Of a stretch of 64,000 bases of DNA, positions 44,313-53,448 are shown in pieces; position 1 is the first letter of the stretch; each line of letters opens with the position of its first letter. The position numbers and the translations under genes were made by a program. This DNA is from Oceanobacillus chungangensis (lineage in GTDB: Bacteria; Bacillota; Bacilli; Bacillales; Amphibacillaceae). The stretch is from assembly GCF_003369565.1 (NCBI RefSeq), contig NZ_PIOD01000016.1:189314-253313 (forward strand), written 5' to 3'. The notes under the pieces were generated by a model. It was not told the DNA's origin, did not search any database, and saw nothing but the letters and a program-made list of their open reading frames with translations.

Positions 44313-45149
44313 TTACTTCTCTAATACTTCTAAAATACGCTCGAGATCATCGTCTGAGTAAAACTCAATTTCTATTTTCCCTTTGCGTTTTCCACGCTGT
44401 ATTGTAACAGCTGTTCCTAGATAATCCCGCAAAATAGTCTCTCTTTCCTGAAGAAAAACATCCTTTTTAACCTTTTCCTTCTTTTGTACCGGATTATCAT
44501 TTAATGCAGCAATTAACTTTTCAACCTGTCTTACATTTAATTTTTCGCTGCGAATTTTATTTACTAACGGAAATAACCTGCTCTTATCTTTAAGTCCTAA
44601 TAATGCACGTCCATGTCCCATTGATAATTCACCATTGTTAATATATGCAACAATTTGATCTGGCAATGAGAGTAACCGCACAATATTTGCGATATGAGAG
44701 CGACTCTTACCTAATCGTTTTGATAACTCTTCTTGTGTTAAATTTAATTCTTTCATCAGATTAGCATATGCATGAGCTTCTTCAATCGGAGTTAAATCTT
44801 CTCGTTGTAAGTTTTCCAACAATGCAAGCTCCATCATTCGCTCATCAGACATCTCTTTTACAACCGCTGGAACAGTCTTAAGTCCTGCTTCTTTCGCTGC
44901 ACGAAAACGTCTTTCCCCAACTACTATTTCGTATCCTTTAATACTTTTACGAACAATAATTGGTTGAATGATTCCATGTTCAAGAATAGACTCTTTCAAT
45001 TCCTCAATTGCATCTGCATGAAAAGTTTTTCTCGGTTGATATGGATTTGGTCTGCATTCTGTGATAGCAATTTCTTGAATTGATTCATTTGCTTCCTTCT
45101 CTATCTCAGGAAAAAAAGCATTGAGTCCCTTACCCAACCCTTTCGCCAC
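44313..45149 (-). CDS. spo0J: Chromosome-partitioning protein Spo0J (ParB)
   Basis: 278 residues. It starts MAKGLGKGLNAFFPE, has the ParB N-terminal CTPase domain (PNPYQPRKTF, GYEIVVGERRFRAAKEAG with the ENLQRE motif), a central HTH (LGKSRSHIANIVRLLSLP) and a C-terminal dimerisation domain. It binds parS as a CTP-dependent sliding clamp, loads SMC and counteracts Soj. It overlaps soj by 20 bases. Two parS sites lie on either side (44162 and 47289). Confidence 0.97.
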   Translation of the reverse strand: MAKGLGKGLNAFFPEIEKEANESIQEIAITECRPNPYQPRKTFHADAIEELKESILEHGIIQPIIVRKSIKGYEIVVGERRFRAAKEAGLKTVPAVVKEMSDERMMELALLENLQREDLTPIEEAHAYANLMKELNLTQEELSKRLGKSRSHIANIVRLLSLPDQIVAYINNGELSMGHGRALLGLKDKSRLFPLVNKIRSEKLNVRQVEKLIAALNDNPVQKKEKVKKDVFLQERETILRDYLGTAVTIQRGKRKGKIEIEFYSDDDLERILEVLEK

Positions 45150-45903
45150 TTGCCATCACTTCCTTTGCTAATTCGAGATAGACTTCTGCACCTTTCGATT
45201 TTGGATCATACGTTATAATTGGTTGGCCATGACTAGGTGCTTCACCAAGTCTTACATTTCTTGGAATAATCGTTTTATACACTTTATCTTGGAAATACTT
45301 CTTAACCTCTTCAATTACTTGTATACCCAAATTCGTTCTTGCATCTAGCATTGTAAGCAAGACACCTTCAATCATCAATGTCTTATTTAAATGCTTTTGT
45401 ACCAATCGAATGGTATTCAATAGTTGACTCAATCCTTCAAGAGCATAATACTCACATTGAACTGGAATAACCACTGTATCTGAAGCTGTTAATGCGTTTA
45501 ATGTTAATAATCCCAGTGATGGAGGACAATCTATAATAATATAATCATAAGAATCTTTAAGACTATCTAATGCTCGTTTTAAACGGATTTCTCTTGAAAT
45601 AATTGGCACAAGTTCAATTTCAGCACCTGCTAGTTGAATTGTTGCAGGAATAATATCCAAATTATTAACTTCCGTTGAAATGACTACTTCTTCAGCAGGT
45701 AAATCTTCGACAAGTACATTATAAACACAATTACTTACATCAGCTTTGTTGATGCCGACTCCACTCGTTGCATTTCCTTGTGGATCTGTATCAACTAATA
45801 GTACCTTATTGCCTAAATGTGCTAGACAGGCACTAATATTTACGGATGAAGTTGTTTTCCCTACGCCACCTTTTTGATTAGCGATGGACATTATTTTTCC
45901 CAT
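45130..45903 (-). CDS. soj: ParA-family ATPase Soj
   Basis: 257 residues. Deviant Walker A NQKGGVGKTTSSVN (residues 8-21), Walker A' DTDPQGNATSG and Walker B DCPPSLGLLTL. Soj dimers bind DNA and regulate DnaA and segregation; Spo0J stimulates ATP hydrolysis. It shares a 20-base overlap with spo0J. dnaA is encoded 15 kb away. Confidence 0.97.
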   Translation of the reverse strand: MGKIMSIANQKGGVGKTTSSVNISACLAHLGNKVLLVDTDPQGNATSGVGINKADVSNCVYNVLVEDLPAEEVVISTEVNNLDIIPATIQLAGAEIELVPIISREIRLKRALDSLKDSYDYIIIDCPPSLGLLTLNALTASDTVVIPVQCEYYALEGLSQLLNTIRLVQKHLNKTLMIEGVLLTMLDARTNLGIQVIEEVKKYFQDKVYKTIIPRNVRLGEAPSHGQPIITYDPKSKGAEVYLELAKEVMASGERVG

Positions 45904-46050
45904 GTTGACACCTACCTAAACTATATACTATCTATTCTATCACTATTTGTGTAGAAACGACTATTAATTTTGTCTATTTTTACAGATAAGTAGATATATA
46001 TTTTCTCAAAGTTGTGAATTACAATAGGTAATAACATTCCCTATACTAAA

Positions 46051-46081
46051 ATGTCCATCTTTCTGGGCAAAAGATGGACAT
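46051..46081 (-). terminator. Terminator of noc
   Basis: ATGTCCATCTTT pairs with AAAAGATGGACAT; on the minus strand TTTT follows. Confidence 0.85.
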
Positions 46082-46110
46082 CACATAAATAAGTATTTTA
46101 TAATATCGTG

Positions 46111-46968
46111 TTATTTCTTAGGTATTTTGATCGTAATTTGGTAATAATCATCGAGTTCTTCTTCATCAGACTCAACTTTCAAACCTGTATCCGACACCAT
46201 ATTCAATGATTGGCGGATTGTATTCATCGCAATTCTAACATCCTTATTAATTCCTTTTCGTTTAGGACGCTTTTTCTTTTGATTTTCATTCGTTTCTTCC
46301 ATTTTTGCAATTCGCTCTTCTGTCTGTTTTACATTAAGTTCATTATCAATGATAAACTGCAGCACCATTAATTGCTTTTTTGGATCTTTCAATTTTATTA
46401 ATGCTCTAGCATGACGTTCAGTAATCAATTTATTTAGTAACGCATTTTGTACTTCTTCAGGTAACTTTAATAACCGCAACTTATTCGCAATTGTGGATTG
46501 ATTCTTTCCAAGCCTTTGCGCTAATGCCTCCTGGGTTAACGAATGCAGTTGCAGGAGCTCGGCATATGCATAAGCCTCTTCAATCACCGTCAATTCCTCT
46601 CGCTGCAGATTTTCAATCAAAGCAACAGAAGCTGTTTCTGCATCAGTCATTTCCCGAATAATTGCAGAAATATGTTCTAGCTCTAATGATTTAACGGCAC
46701 GCAGTCTTCGTTCACCTGCGATAACCTCATATTCATCATCTTCCATTTTTCTTACAACAATCGGCTGGATCATACCATGTGTTCGAATCGTTTGTGCTAA
46801 TTCTTTAATTTTGTCCTCATTAAATATTGTTCTTGGCTGAAAGCGATTAGGTACAATATTGGCAACAGGAAGCTGAATCACTTCATCTGGAAGATATTCG
46901 ACTTGTTCTGGTTCTGCAGGAGTTTTATCCCCTTTACCAAATATCCGATTAAAAGGATGCACCACCAT
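46111..46968 (-). CDS. noc: Nucleoid occlusion protein Noc
   Basis: 285 residues, a ParB paralog. The N-terminal [12 protein letters not shown] segment is the amphipathic membrane-targeting helix of Noc; then [19 protein letters not shown] and [14 protein letters not shown] (CTP-binding), HTH ([18 protein letters not shown]) and a C-terminal dimer domain. Noc binds NBS sites (ATTTCCCGGGAAAT) and blocks FtsZ assembly over the chromosome. It is transcribed apart from soj-spo0J; the start is ATG 46968 behind AAAGGTGG. Confidence 0.96.
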   Translation of the reverse strand: MVVHPFNRIFGKGDKTPAEPEQVEYLPDEVIQLPVANIVPNRFQPRTIFNEDKIKELAQTIRTHGMIQPIVVRKMEDDEYEVIAGERRLRAVKSLELEHISAIIREMTDAETASVALIENLQREELTVIEEAYAYAELLQLHSLTQEALAQRLGKNQSTIANKLRLLKLPEEVQNALLNKLITERHARALIKLKDPKKQLMVLQFIIDNELNVKQTEERIAKMEETNENQKKKRPKRKGINKDVRIAMNTIRQSLNMVSDTGLKVESDEEELDDYYQITIKIPKK

Positions 46969-47013
46969 CTGACACCACCTTTATTTGCTAAACTAAAAAC
47001 TACTATCTATGTA

Positions 47014-47230
47014 TAAAAGCTCATGCGCCTATTTAGAGACGTACGGACTGCGCCCCCCTAGGACGTCGGAAGGTTCGATCTAGCCATGTGATGTGGCGAA
47101 TTTGATCGGACATACCCTCGTGGGAGATAAAGAAAACCGAGAGACTACAGAATGTAGGTCCGTTCGGTGTTGCCTTTCACCAATCGGTAAGTCTCGCTAG
47201 GAGCACGGACGCTGCATCTGGACGTGGCCA
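47014..47230 (+). repeat. Structured GC-rich repeat family E, copy 2 (inverted)
   Basis: Opposite orientation to copies at 38338 and 50528: it begins AAAAGCTCATGCGCC and GACGTACGGACTGCGCCCC, and ends GGACGTGGCC after GTAAGTCTCGCTAGGAGC. It contains CACCAATCGG, also seen in the copy at 60506. It fills part of the gap upstream of noc. Confidence 0.75.
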
Positions 47231-47662
47231 ACTCTGGCAATAGAATTGTATAGAGTATTTTTTATACTCCCTCTATCTATGTAAAAATTGTTCCACGTGA
47301 AACAATTTAAGAAAATAGAACTTCAATCAGTGAGAAGCGTTCCATTTTCCTACTGATATTCATTCAAAGACATAACATTTTATTATGCTGTAAAGTATAT
47401 TATATTTAATAATCTCTCGAAATAAAAATTATTGATTAAAACTAAAACCCTGCTAAGTGATACTAATTTGTTAAGAAATACGTTATTAGAAGATTAGCTA
47501 TTCAAGTAAAGAGAAAAGAGATTAACTCCCCTACTGTGGTTAACCATTATTTTGTAAGCACTATTTTCTATCTTTATATTACCATATTCCTACTTAGAAG
47601 AGTATCACTTGAAGGATAATTATTTTTGTTGTTATCTCTTTACCGCTTGTAAGGGCAAAATC
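47231..47662. other. Intergenic region with the second parS site
   Basis: TGTTCCACGTGAAACA at 47289-47304 is an exact consensus parS. The remaining ~350 bases, up to the rsmG stop codon, are AT-rich without a recognisable gene, although short inverted segments are present. Confidence 0.85.
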
Positions 47663-48379
47663 TTATTCAATTGGTGACTTATTTGGTGTCCCAGCTTTTC
47701 TAGGGTATTTATTCGGTGTTTTCCGCTTTTTATTGACGATAACAATGGAACGCTCACTTTCTTCTTGTGGCAATGTAAATGTATAGGTTTTATCAATTTC
47801 CCCACCTAAAATTTCGATTGCTTGCTTGCCATTTTCTAACTCTTCATCTGCCTGAGCGCCCTTCATTGCAATGAACACACCATCTTTTTTAACTAATGGT
47901 AAACATAGCTCACTTAAAACAGACATTCTCGCAACTGCTCTTGCAGTAACGATATCAAATGATTCACGGGAATCACTGTTTTTACCAAAGGATTCTGCCC
48001 GATCATGATAAAAAGCGACATTTGTTAATTCTAGCTGTGCCGCTAAATGATTTAAAAAGGCTATGCGCTTTTGTAAAGAATCAACAATGGTTACTTTCAG
48101 ATTCGGAAAGCAAATTTTTAAGGGAATACTTGGAAATCCTGCACCTGCTCCTACGTCACAAATGGATTGTTCTTTTGTGAAATCATAGTAAAAAGCAGCA
48201 GAAATGGAGTCATAGAAATGTTTTAAATAAACATCTTCTTCTGAAGTTAATGCGGTGAGGTTAATTTTTTCATTCCATTCCACCAATGTATGATAATAAG
48301 TAGCAAATTGCTCACGCTGCTTTGTATTCAATTCAATCCCTTGTTCTTTTAATGCCACTTCAAATTGTTCTGGATTCAT
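47663..48379 (-). CDS. rsmG: 16S rRNA (guanine527-N7)-methyltransferase RsmG (GidB)
   Basis: 238 residues. SAM-binding [20 protein letters not shown], with the upstream [22 protein letters not shown] typical of RsmG. It methylates G527 of 16S rRNA; loss gives low-level streptomycin resistance. It sits downstream of mnmG as in most Firmicutes, with a gap of ~200 bases that includes a decayed repeat fragment. The C-terminus has an extra basic [16 protein letters not shown] tail. Confidence 0.97.
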   Translation of the reverse strand: MNPEQFEVALKEQGIELNTKQREQFATYYHTLVEWNEKINLTALTSEEDVYLKHFYDSISAAFYYDFTKEQSICDVGAGAGFPSIPLKICFPNLKVTIVDSLQKRIAFLNHLAAQLELTNVAFYHDRAESFGKNSDSRESFDIVTARAVARMSVLSELCLPLVKKDGVFIAMKGAQADEELENGKQAIEILGGEIDKTYTFTLPQEESERSIVIVNKKRKTPNKYPRKAGTPNKSPIE

Positions 48380-48576
48380 CGATAGAATATCTCCTTTTAT
48401 AATTAGTACGATTAACGAAACATTGTATTAGTAAATATCCCTTTGCATCTAGTCCTTAAACCAAATACAAAGGGAATTCATAAGGTACATTTTCTATTAT
48501 TACAGATTTGAGGGATTGCATCCAGTTCCGGCAACTAGTGAGACGCCCCCACCATTAATCGTTGCGCTGTTATTCT

Positions 48577-50466
48577 TTAATTTGCAACCTTTGCAATCTG
48601 TCCTTGTTCAATATAAATAAGCAAAATCGAAATATCTGCAGGATTTACGCCAGAAATTCTAGACGCTTGCCCAATTGATAATGGATGGATTTTCTTTAGC
48701 TTCTCTCTTGCTTCGGTTGCAAGACCACTAATATCATCATAATCGATGTTTACAGGAACCTTCTTATCTTCCATTTTTAACATACGATTAACTTGTTCAT
48801 TTGCTTTCTTAATATAACCTTCATATTTCACTTGGATAGCTACTTGTTCTTTTTGCTCATCCGTCAATTTCGGATTTGGCTCAATCATTTGCTCAATTGC
48901 ATTATAGCTAAGTTCCGGACGTTTTAATAAGTCATATGCTTTCGCAGCTTCTTTTAATTGTGCAGCATTTGCTTCTTCCATGACTTTATGAACCAATTCA
49001 TTTGGTTTAATCATGATATTACGTAAACGTTCCTTTTCTTCCTCAACCAATTGCTTCTTCTCGACAAATTTATTGTATCGTTCTTCTGAGATTAAACCAA
49101 GCTCATGGCCAATTTCTGTTAAACGTAAATCTGCGTTATCATGACGAAGCAGTAAGCGATATTCAGCACGTGATGTTAATAAACGATAAGGTTCATTTGT
49201 TCCCTTCGTTACTAAATCATCAATTAGCACGCCAATATAAGCTTGAGAACGATCTAAAATGACGGGTTCTTTTCCAAGTACTTTTGCAGCTGCATTAATA
49301 CCAGCCATAATCCCTTGACCAGCAGCCTCTTCATACCCAGACGTTCCATTTAATTGTCCAGCTGTAAATAATCCAGCAATTTTTTTCGTTTCAAGTGTTG
49401 GCCAAAGTTGTGAAGGTACAACAACATCATATTCAATAGCATAGCCTGGACGCATAATTTGTGCATTTTCTAACCCAGGAATTGTTTTAATGATTTCATT
49501 TTGTACATACTCTGGTAAGGAAGTTGATAATCCTTGAACATAAACCTCTTCCGTATCTCTTCCTTCTGGTTCAAGGAAAATTTGGTGACGAGGCTTATCG
49601 CTGAAACGGACAATTTTATCTTCAATCGATGGGCAATATCTTGCACCTGTTCCACGTTTCACTCCAGAATACATCGACGATAAACCTAAGTTATCATTGA
49701 TGACTTGATGTGTGAATTCATTCGTATAGGTTAACCAGCATGGAAGCTGATCAAGGATTTGCTCCGTTGTTTCATAGGAAAATGACTTTGGATTGTCATC
49801 TCCTGGTTGAATTTCTGTTTTAGAATAATCAATGGAATGGCTAATAACACGTGGCGGTGTTCCCGTTTTAAAACGTGTAAGCTCAAATCCAATCTCCTCT
49901 AAATTCTTAGATAGATTAAGTGATGGGCGTTGGTTATTCGGTCCACTTTCGTATTCAACATTTCCCATTAATACTTTACCGCGCATAAATGTTCCTGTCG
50001 TAATAATGACAGCATCTGCAAAATAAGATGCCTTTGTTTCCGTAACGACACCTTTACATACACCATCTTCAATGATTAATGAATCAACCATTCCTTGTCT
50101 TAAGGTTAGGTTTTCCTCATTTTCAAGAATGCTTTTCATTTCATTCATATATAAGGTTTTATCGGCCTGTGCACGTAACGCCTGTACGGCAGGTCCTTTA
50201 CCTGTATTTAACATCCGCATTTGAATGTAAGTCTTATCGATTACTTTCCCCATTACACCACCAAGTGCATCAACTTCACGTACAACGATCCCTTTTGCAG
50301 GACCACCAACAGATGGGTTACATGGCATAAAAGCAATCATATCTAAGTTTAATGTTAACATTAACGTTTTTGCGCCCATTCGTGCTGCTGCGACACCAGC
50401 TTCAACTCCTGCATGCCCTGCACCAACAACGATTACATCATAATGTCCTGCATTATATGTTGTCAT
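48577..50466 (-). CDS. mnmG: tRNA uridine-5-carboxymethylaminomethyl modification enzyme MnmG (GidA)
   Basis: 629 residues, full length. The FAD Rossmann motif [19 protein letters not shown] starts near residue 11, followed by [23 protein letters not shown], both hallmarks of MnmG; the C-terminal helical domain has the conserved [21 protein letters not shown]. With MnmE it installs cmnm5U at the wobble position of tRNAs, using methylene-THF and FAD. The mnmE-mnmG gap here carries a 176-bp repeat (50528-50703). Confidence 0.98.
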   Translation of the reverse strand: MTTYNAGHYDVIVVGAGHAGVEAGVAAARMGAKTLMLTLNLDMIAFMPCNPSVGGPAKGIVVREVDALGGVMGKVIDKTYIQMRMLNTGKGPAVQALRAQADKTLYMNEMKSILENEENLTLRQGMVDSLIIEDGVCKGVVTETKASYFADAVIITTGTFMRGKVLMGNVEYESGPNNQRPSLNLSKNLEEIGFELTRFKTGTPPRVISHSIDYSKTEIQPGDDNPKSFSYETTEQILDQLPCWLTYTNEFTHQVINDNLGLSSMYSGVKRGTGARYCPSIEDKIVRFSDKPRHQIFLEPEGRDTEEVYVQGLSTSLPEYVQNEIIKTIPGLENAQIMRPGYAIEYDVVVPSQLWPTLETKKIAGLFTAGQLNGTSGYEEAAGQGIMAGINAAAKVLGKEPVILDRSQAYIGVLIDDLVTKGTNEPYRLLTSRAEYRLLLRHDNADLRLTEIGHELGLISEERYNKFVEKKQLVEEEKERLRNIMIKPNELVHKVMEEANAAQLKEAAKAYDLLKRPELSYNAIEQMIEPNPKLTDEQKEQVAIQVKYEGYIKKANEQVNRMLKMEDKKVPVNIDYDDISGLATEAREKLKKIHPLSIGQASRISGVNPADISILLIYIEQGQIAKVAN

Positions 50467-50527
50467 TTAAATTTATCCTTTCTTTATTTTATCAAATTTA
50501 ATATCTTTATCTATTAGGCTAACGGTT

Positions 50528-50703
50528 AAGCCACATCCAGCTCCAGCGCCCAGCGAGACTTCCCTTACCTCCGTACGATTAATCAACATCAATTCGCTTG
50601 AAGGGGAAGTTCGGTTAAAAACGCGACGTCCTGTCAACACCGAACCACCCCACATCCTGTGGGGCGCAGTCCGTATGTCGTTAAACGGGTGCTTCCACTT
50701 TTG
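50528..50703 (-). repeat. Structured GC-rich repeat family E, copy 3
   Basis: Begins CCACATCCAGCTCCAGCGCC and GCGAGACTTCCC, ends GGGGCGCAGTCCGTATGTCG. It lies between mnmE and mnmG, separating two genes that are normally co-transcribed closely. Its imperfect arms allow long-range folding (CCCCACA/TGTGGGG). Confidence 0.75.
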
Positions 50704-50708
50704 AGGCA

Positions 50709-52085
50709 CTATTTCCCTAAACAAAATTGCGAGAATAACTGATCAATAAGGCTATCACTTGCAGTATCGCCAACTATTTCACCTAATAATTCCCATGTCC
50801 GTGTTACATCTATTTGTAAGATATCAATGGGCACCCCTATTTCTATGCCTTCCATTGCATCCTCTAATGCTTTACTTGCTTGCTTTAGCAAATTAATATG
50901 CCTTACATTTGAAACATAAGTCATATCACCGGCATCTAACTCACCTTCGAAAAACGTGTCCGCAATTGCTTTTTCCAATGCATCTATCCCTTCTTCTTCA
51001 ATTAAAGAAGTGGATACAATTGGCTGATCGCCTGCAAGTTGTTTTACTCTATTTAAATCTAGCTTTTGCGCTAGGTCTGTTTTATTAATAATAACAATAT
51101 AATCAAATCCCTTGATTGCTGCAAACAGCTTCTCATCTTCTTCTACTAGTTCATCATTATAGTTCAGAACGAAAAGAATGAGATCGGATTCCTTCAATAC
51201 TTGTCTTGATCGTTCGACACCAATTTTTTCAACAATATCTTCTGTTTCGCGGATTCCTGCAGTATCGACTAATTTTAGCGGAACCCCTCGAACATTGACA
51301 TATTCTTCAATAATGTCTCTTGTCGTTCCTGGTACATCCGTTACAATTGCTTTATTTTCCTGAACAAGTGTGTTCATTAAAGATGATTTCCCAACATTTG
51401 GTCTGCCAATAATGGCAGTAGCTAAGCCTTCACGTAAAATCTTCCCTTGCTTCGCTATACTAAGCAACTTCTCAATTTCTTCGTGAACCTCTTTTGTCTT
51501 CGTTCGCATCATTTCATGCGACATTTCCTCAACATCATCATATTCAGGATAATCGATGTTAACCTCAACCTGGGCAACGGTTTCTAATAATTCTTGACGT
51601 AACCGCTGGATTAATCCAGAAAGTCTGCCATCCATTTGTTTTAAAGCAACATTCATCGCCTTATCTGTCTTCGCACGGATTAAGTCCATTACCGCTTCTG
51701 CTTGCGAAAGATCGATTCGGCCATTTAAGAATGCACGTTTCGTAAATTCACCAGGTTCTGCTAGTCTTGCACCATTATTCAATACCACTTCTAATACACG
51801 CTTTACAGCGGTCATTCCACCATGGCAATTTATTTCAATTATATCTTCACGGGTAAATGTTCTTGGTGCACGCATGACAGAAACCATTACTTCATCGGCA
51901 ATTTCATTAGTTTCTGGATTAATTATTTTACCATAATTAATCGTATGTGAATTAACCTCTTGCAGATTTTTACCCTTGAAAATTTTGCTAGTGATTGAAA
52001 CAGCATCTGGCCCACTCAAACGAACAATTGCAATTGCACCCTCCCCAATCGGAGTTGATATCGCAGTAATTGTGTCTGTCTCCAT
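50709..52085 (-). CDS. mnmE: tRNA modification GTPase MnmE (TrmE/ThdF)
   Basis: 458 residues. An N-terminal tetrahydrofolate-binding domain ([18 protein letters not shown]), a helical domain, a G domain with [14 protein letters not shown], and the C-terminal FCLGK, whose Cys is conserved in the family. Partner of MnmG. ATG 52085 is chosen, eight bases after GGAGG; in-frame TTG 52094 overlaps the site. In most relatives jag lies immediately upstream; here 5 kb of other genes intervene. Confidence 0.98.
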   Translation of the reverse strand: METDTITAISTPIGEGAIAIVRLSGPDAVSITSKIFKGKNLQEVNSHTINYGKIINPETNEIADEVMVSVMRAPRTFTREDIIEINCHGGMTAVKRVLEVVLNNGARLAEPGEFTKRAFLNGRIDLSQAEAVMDLIRAKTDKAMNVALKQMDGRLSGLIQRLRQELLETVAQVEVNIDYPEYDDVEEMSHEMMRTKTKEVHEEIEKLLSIAKQGKILREGLATAIIGRPNVGKSSLMNTLVQENKAIVTDVPGTTRDIIEEYVNVRGVPLKLVDTAGIRETEDIVEKIGVERSRQVLKESDLILFVLNYNDELVEEDEKLFAAIKGFDYIVIINKTDLAQKLDLNRVKQLAGDQPIVSTSLIEEEGIDALEKAIADTFFEGELDAGDMTYVSNVRHINLLKQASKALEDAMEGIEIGVPIDILQIDVTRTWELLGEIVGDTASDSLIDQLFSQFCLGK

Positions 52086-52193
52086 CCGTAACACCTCCTA
52101 CATTTTTCCATCATTTATCTATATTAATAACGCATGAATTATTTTTAACGTCACTAACAAATTAGGATAACATATTTCTACTAAAAAATAAAC

Positions 52194-52241
52194 TTATCCA
52201 CAAGAAATATATAAGAAATATAAAAAACCAAATTATCCACA
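52194..52241. promoter_or_regulatory. Pair of exact DnaA boxes upstream of mnmE
   Basis: TTATCCACA at 52194-52202 and again at 52233-52241, same orientation, 39 bases apart. A third exact box (on the opposite strand) is at 53104-53112. They lie 8-9 kb from the core origin. Confidence 0.65.
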
Positions 52242-52276
52242 TGTTAATAATTTGGTTTCGTGACACCATAAGTAAA

Positions 52277-52299
52277 GGGGCATGTTATTAACAAGCCCC
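52277..52299 (-). terminator. Hairpin downstream of the YozQ-like gene
   Basis: GGGGC-ATGTTA pairs with TAACAA-GCCCC; the tail is moderately T-rich on the minus strand (TTTACTTAT). Confidence 0.7.
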
Positions 52300-52333
52300 C
52301 TGCTTAGTTGTATTATACTTATTGGTTTCTTCA

Positions 52334-52495
52334 TTATTCGTCTTTTTTCTTATGATCAATTGTTCCATCTGACAACGTATCTGAAACTTGTTTATGGGTT
52401 TCAGATAATCCTTTAGATGCTTCATCGTCCTTATCCTGATTGTCTCGGTCAAATACCTTATCCGCGACATCTTCTACTTTCGATTTCTTAGCCAT
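52334..52495 (-). CDS. Small DUF4025 (YozQ-like) protein
   Basis: 53 residues, highly charged. The segment GLSETHKQVSDTLSDGTID resembles the DUF4025/YozQ signature (xGLxxTHEQVSDxYxxGT). The N-terminus is MAKKSKVEDVADKVF and the C-terminus HKKKDE. ATG 52495 follows GGGGGA. Such proteins are small, abundant and uncharacterised in Bacillaceae. It is too short for most ORF scans. Confidence 0.72.
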   Translation of the reverse strand: MAKKSKVEDVADKVFDRDNQDKDDEASKGLSETHKQVSDTLSDGTIDHKKKDE

Positions 52496-52659
52496 TTTCA
52501 ATCCCCCATTTCATTATTCATATTCCCGCTTAAAACATTAAATAAACAAATGAGGTGAAAAGTTTGTACTAGTAAAGAAGCTAATATTTCACTTAAAAGG
52601 TTACATTGCTTTACACGTAAGCTATTTCTTTATACATGACTCCTCAAAACCTCAGACCA

Positions 52660-52720
52660 GAAAATACACAGAGACTTCTGCGGTAAGAAGAGCTGCTGTT
52701 GTAAGCAATGAAACTGTCCA
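52660..52720 (+). repeat. Decayed fragment of the MITE-like right module
   Basis: GAAAATACACAGAGACTTCTGCGG and AAGAAGAGC correspond to the first half of the right module at 20363 and 63739. It is truncated and diverged. Confidence 0.5.
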
Positions 52721-52780
52721 AGCAAATAGAATCTTACTTTCTACTGAAATTTTGCGGATTTTAACAACTCCATTTCCAGG

Positions 52781-52906
52781 TTACTTTGCATTCTTTAGTT
52801 CCTTTATAGTCTTAAACATGATAAAAATACATAGAACACCCCAAAATACCCAAATTGCAGAGCGAATGGAGAAACCATAAATAAACCTAATATTTTCAAA
52901 CGTCAA
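52781..52906 (-). CDS. Putative 41-residue single-span membrane peptide
   Basis: Reads LTFENIRFIYGFSIRSAIWV, then FWGVLCIFIMFKTIKELKNA, one hydrophobic span followed by a basic tail. The start is TTG 52906, near a GAGGGG/GGAG-rich stretch. I do not recognise a family. It lies between the YozQ-like gene and the lanthipeptide genes, on the opposite strand; a small immunity or regulatory peptide is conceivable but not supported. Confidence 0.35.
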   Translation of the reverse strand: MTFENIRFIYGFSIRSAIWVFWGVLCIFIMFKTIKELKNAK

Positions 52907-53272
52907 TTCCCCTCTTCTCCTTCCCACTTGATGCAATCTGCTTCTAAAAAAAAACAAGGTTCTAGCAACTCTTCTTCCGTATATCTCACGTTGAATTATT
53001 TCCAGAAATAAAAGCTATTGTAAGATATCAGATTTAAGATTCGGAAAAGCGCAAACTATCAAAATTCTATTGAATTTATCTAGTAATCTTGGTAGATTAC
53101 AGTTGTGGATAAATTAAGGGTTTCCACAAAGGCACAAATTAGACGTTAATGTTTCCCAAGTATTATAGTAGGGCATGCCATGCGTATTGTATGGGATGCT
53201 TATACTACCAATTAGGCAATCAAAAATCCTATTGTCATAGATATTCTATCTTTAGTGAAGGAGGTGAAGAAA
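52907..53272. other. Region upstream of the lanthipeptide cassette
   Basis: Holds an exact DnaA box (53104-53112, TGTGGATAA) and the probable promoter of the precursor gene, which I could not place with confidence (a TATTCT -10-like hexamer is at 53242-53247). A 60-codon frame at 53149-53331 with several Cys has no ribosome binding site and is not called. Confidence 0.45.
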
Positions 53273-53401
53273 ATGGAGAAAAGCTTAAAAAACACGTCAA
53301 AAAAAGAATTAGAGGCATTCTACAAATCTGATAATATGGATACACACCAAGAAAAGAACCTTTGGACAATTTTCCTTTCGTATACGAGAATTTGTGCATA
53401 A
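53273..53401 (+). CDS. Candidate class II lanthipeptide precursor (LanA)
   Basis: 42 codons, preceded by a near-perfect GAAGGAGGTG site. The N-terminal ~22 residues (MEKSLKNTSKKELEAFYKSD) are charged and helical, like a leader peptide; the C-terminal part ends NLWTIFLSYTRICA, with Thr32, Ser36 and Thr38 ahead of the single Cys41, so one lanthionine ring is possible. No double-glycine site is visible. It lies 47 bases before lanM on the same strand. The identification rests on position, size and composition; I do not recognise a characterised homologue. Confidence 0.55.
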   Translation: MEKSLKNTSKKELEAFYKSDNMDTHQEKNLWTIFLSYTRICA

Positions 53402-53448
53402 TTGATTGTCATAATTAGGTATGGCAATAGGATTTTTGATAATAGGAG

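Noticed and set aside
52288..52470. 60-codon minus-strand ORF
   Set aside because: It is an out-of-frame shadow of the YozQ-like gene at 52334-52495, which has a clear ribosome binding site and family signature.
53149..53331. 60-codon Cys-containing ORF (Cys10, 14, 17, 28) overlapping the precursor's ribosome binding site
   Set aside because: No Shine-Dalgarno sequence before its ATG and it runs through the precursor start region in another frame. A second lanthipeptide precursor is conceivable but unsupported.
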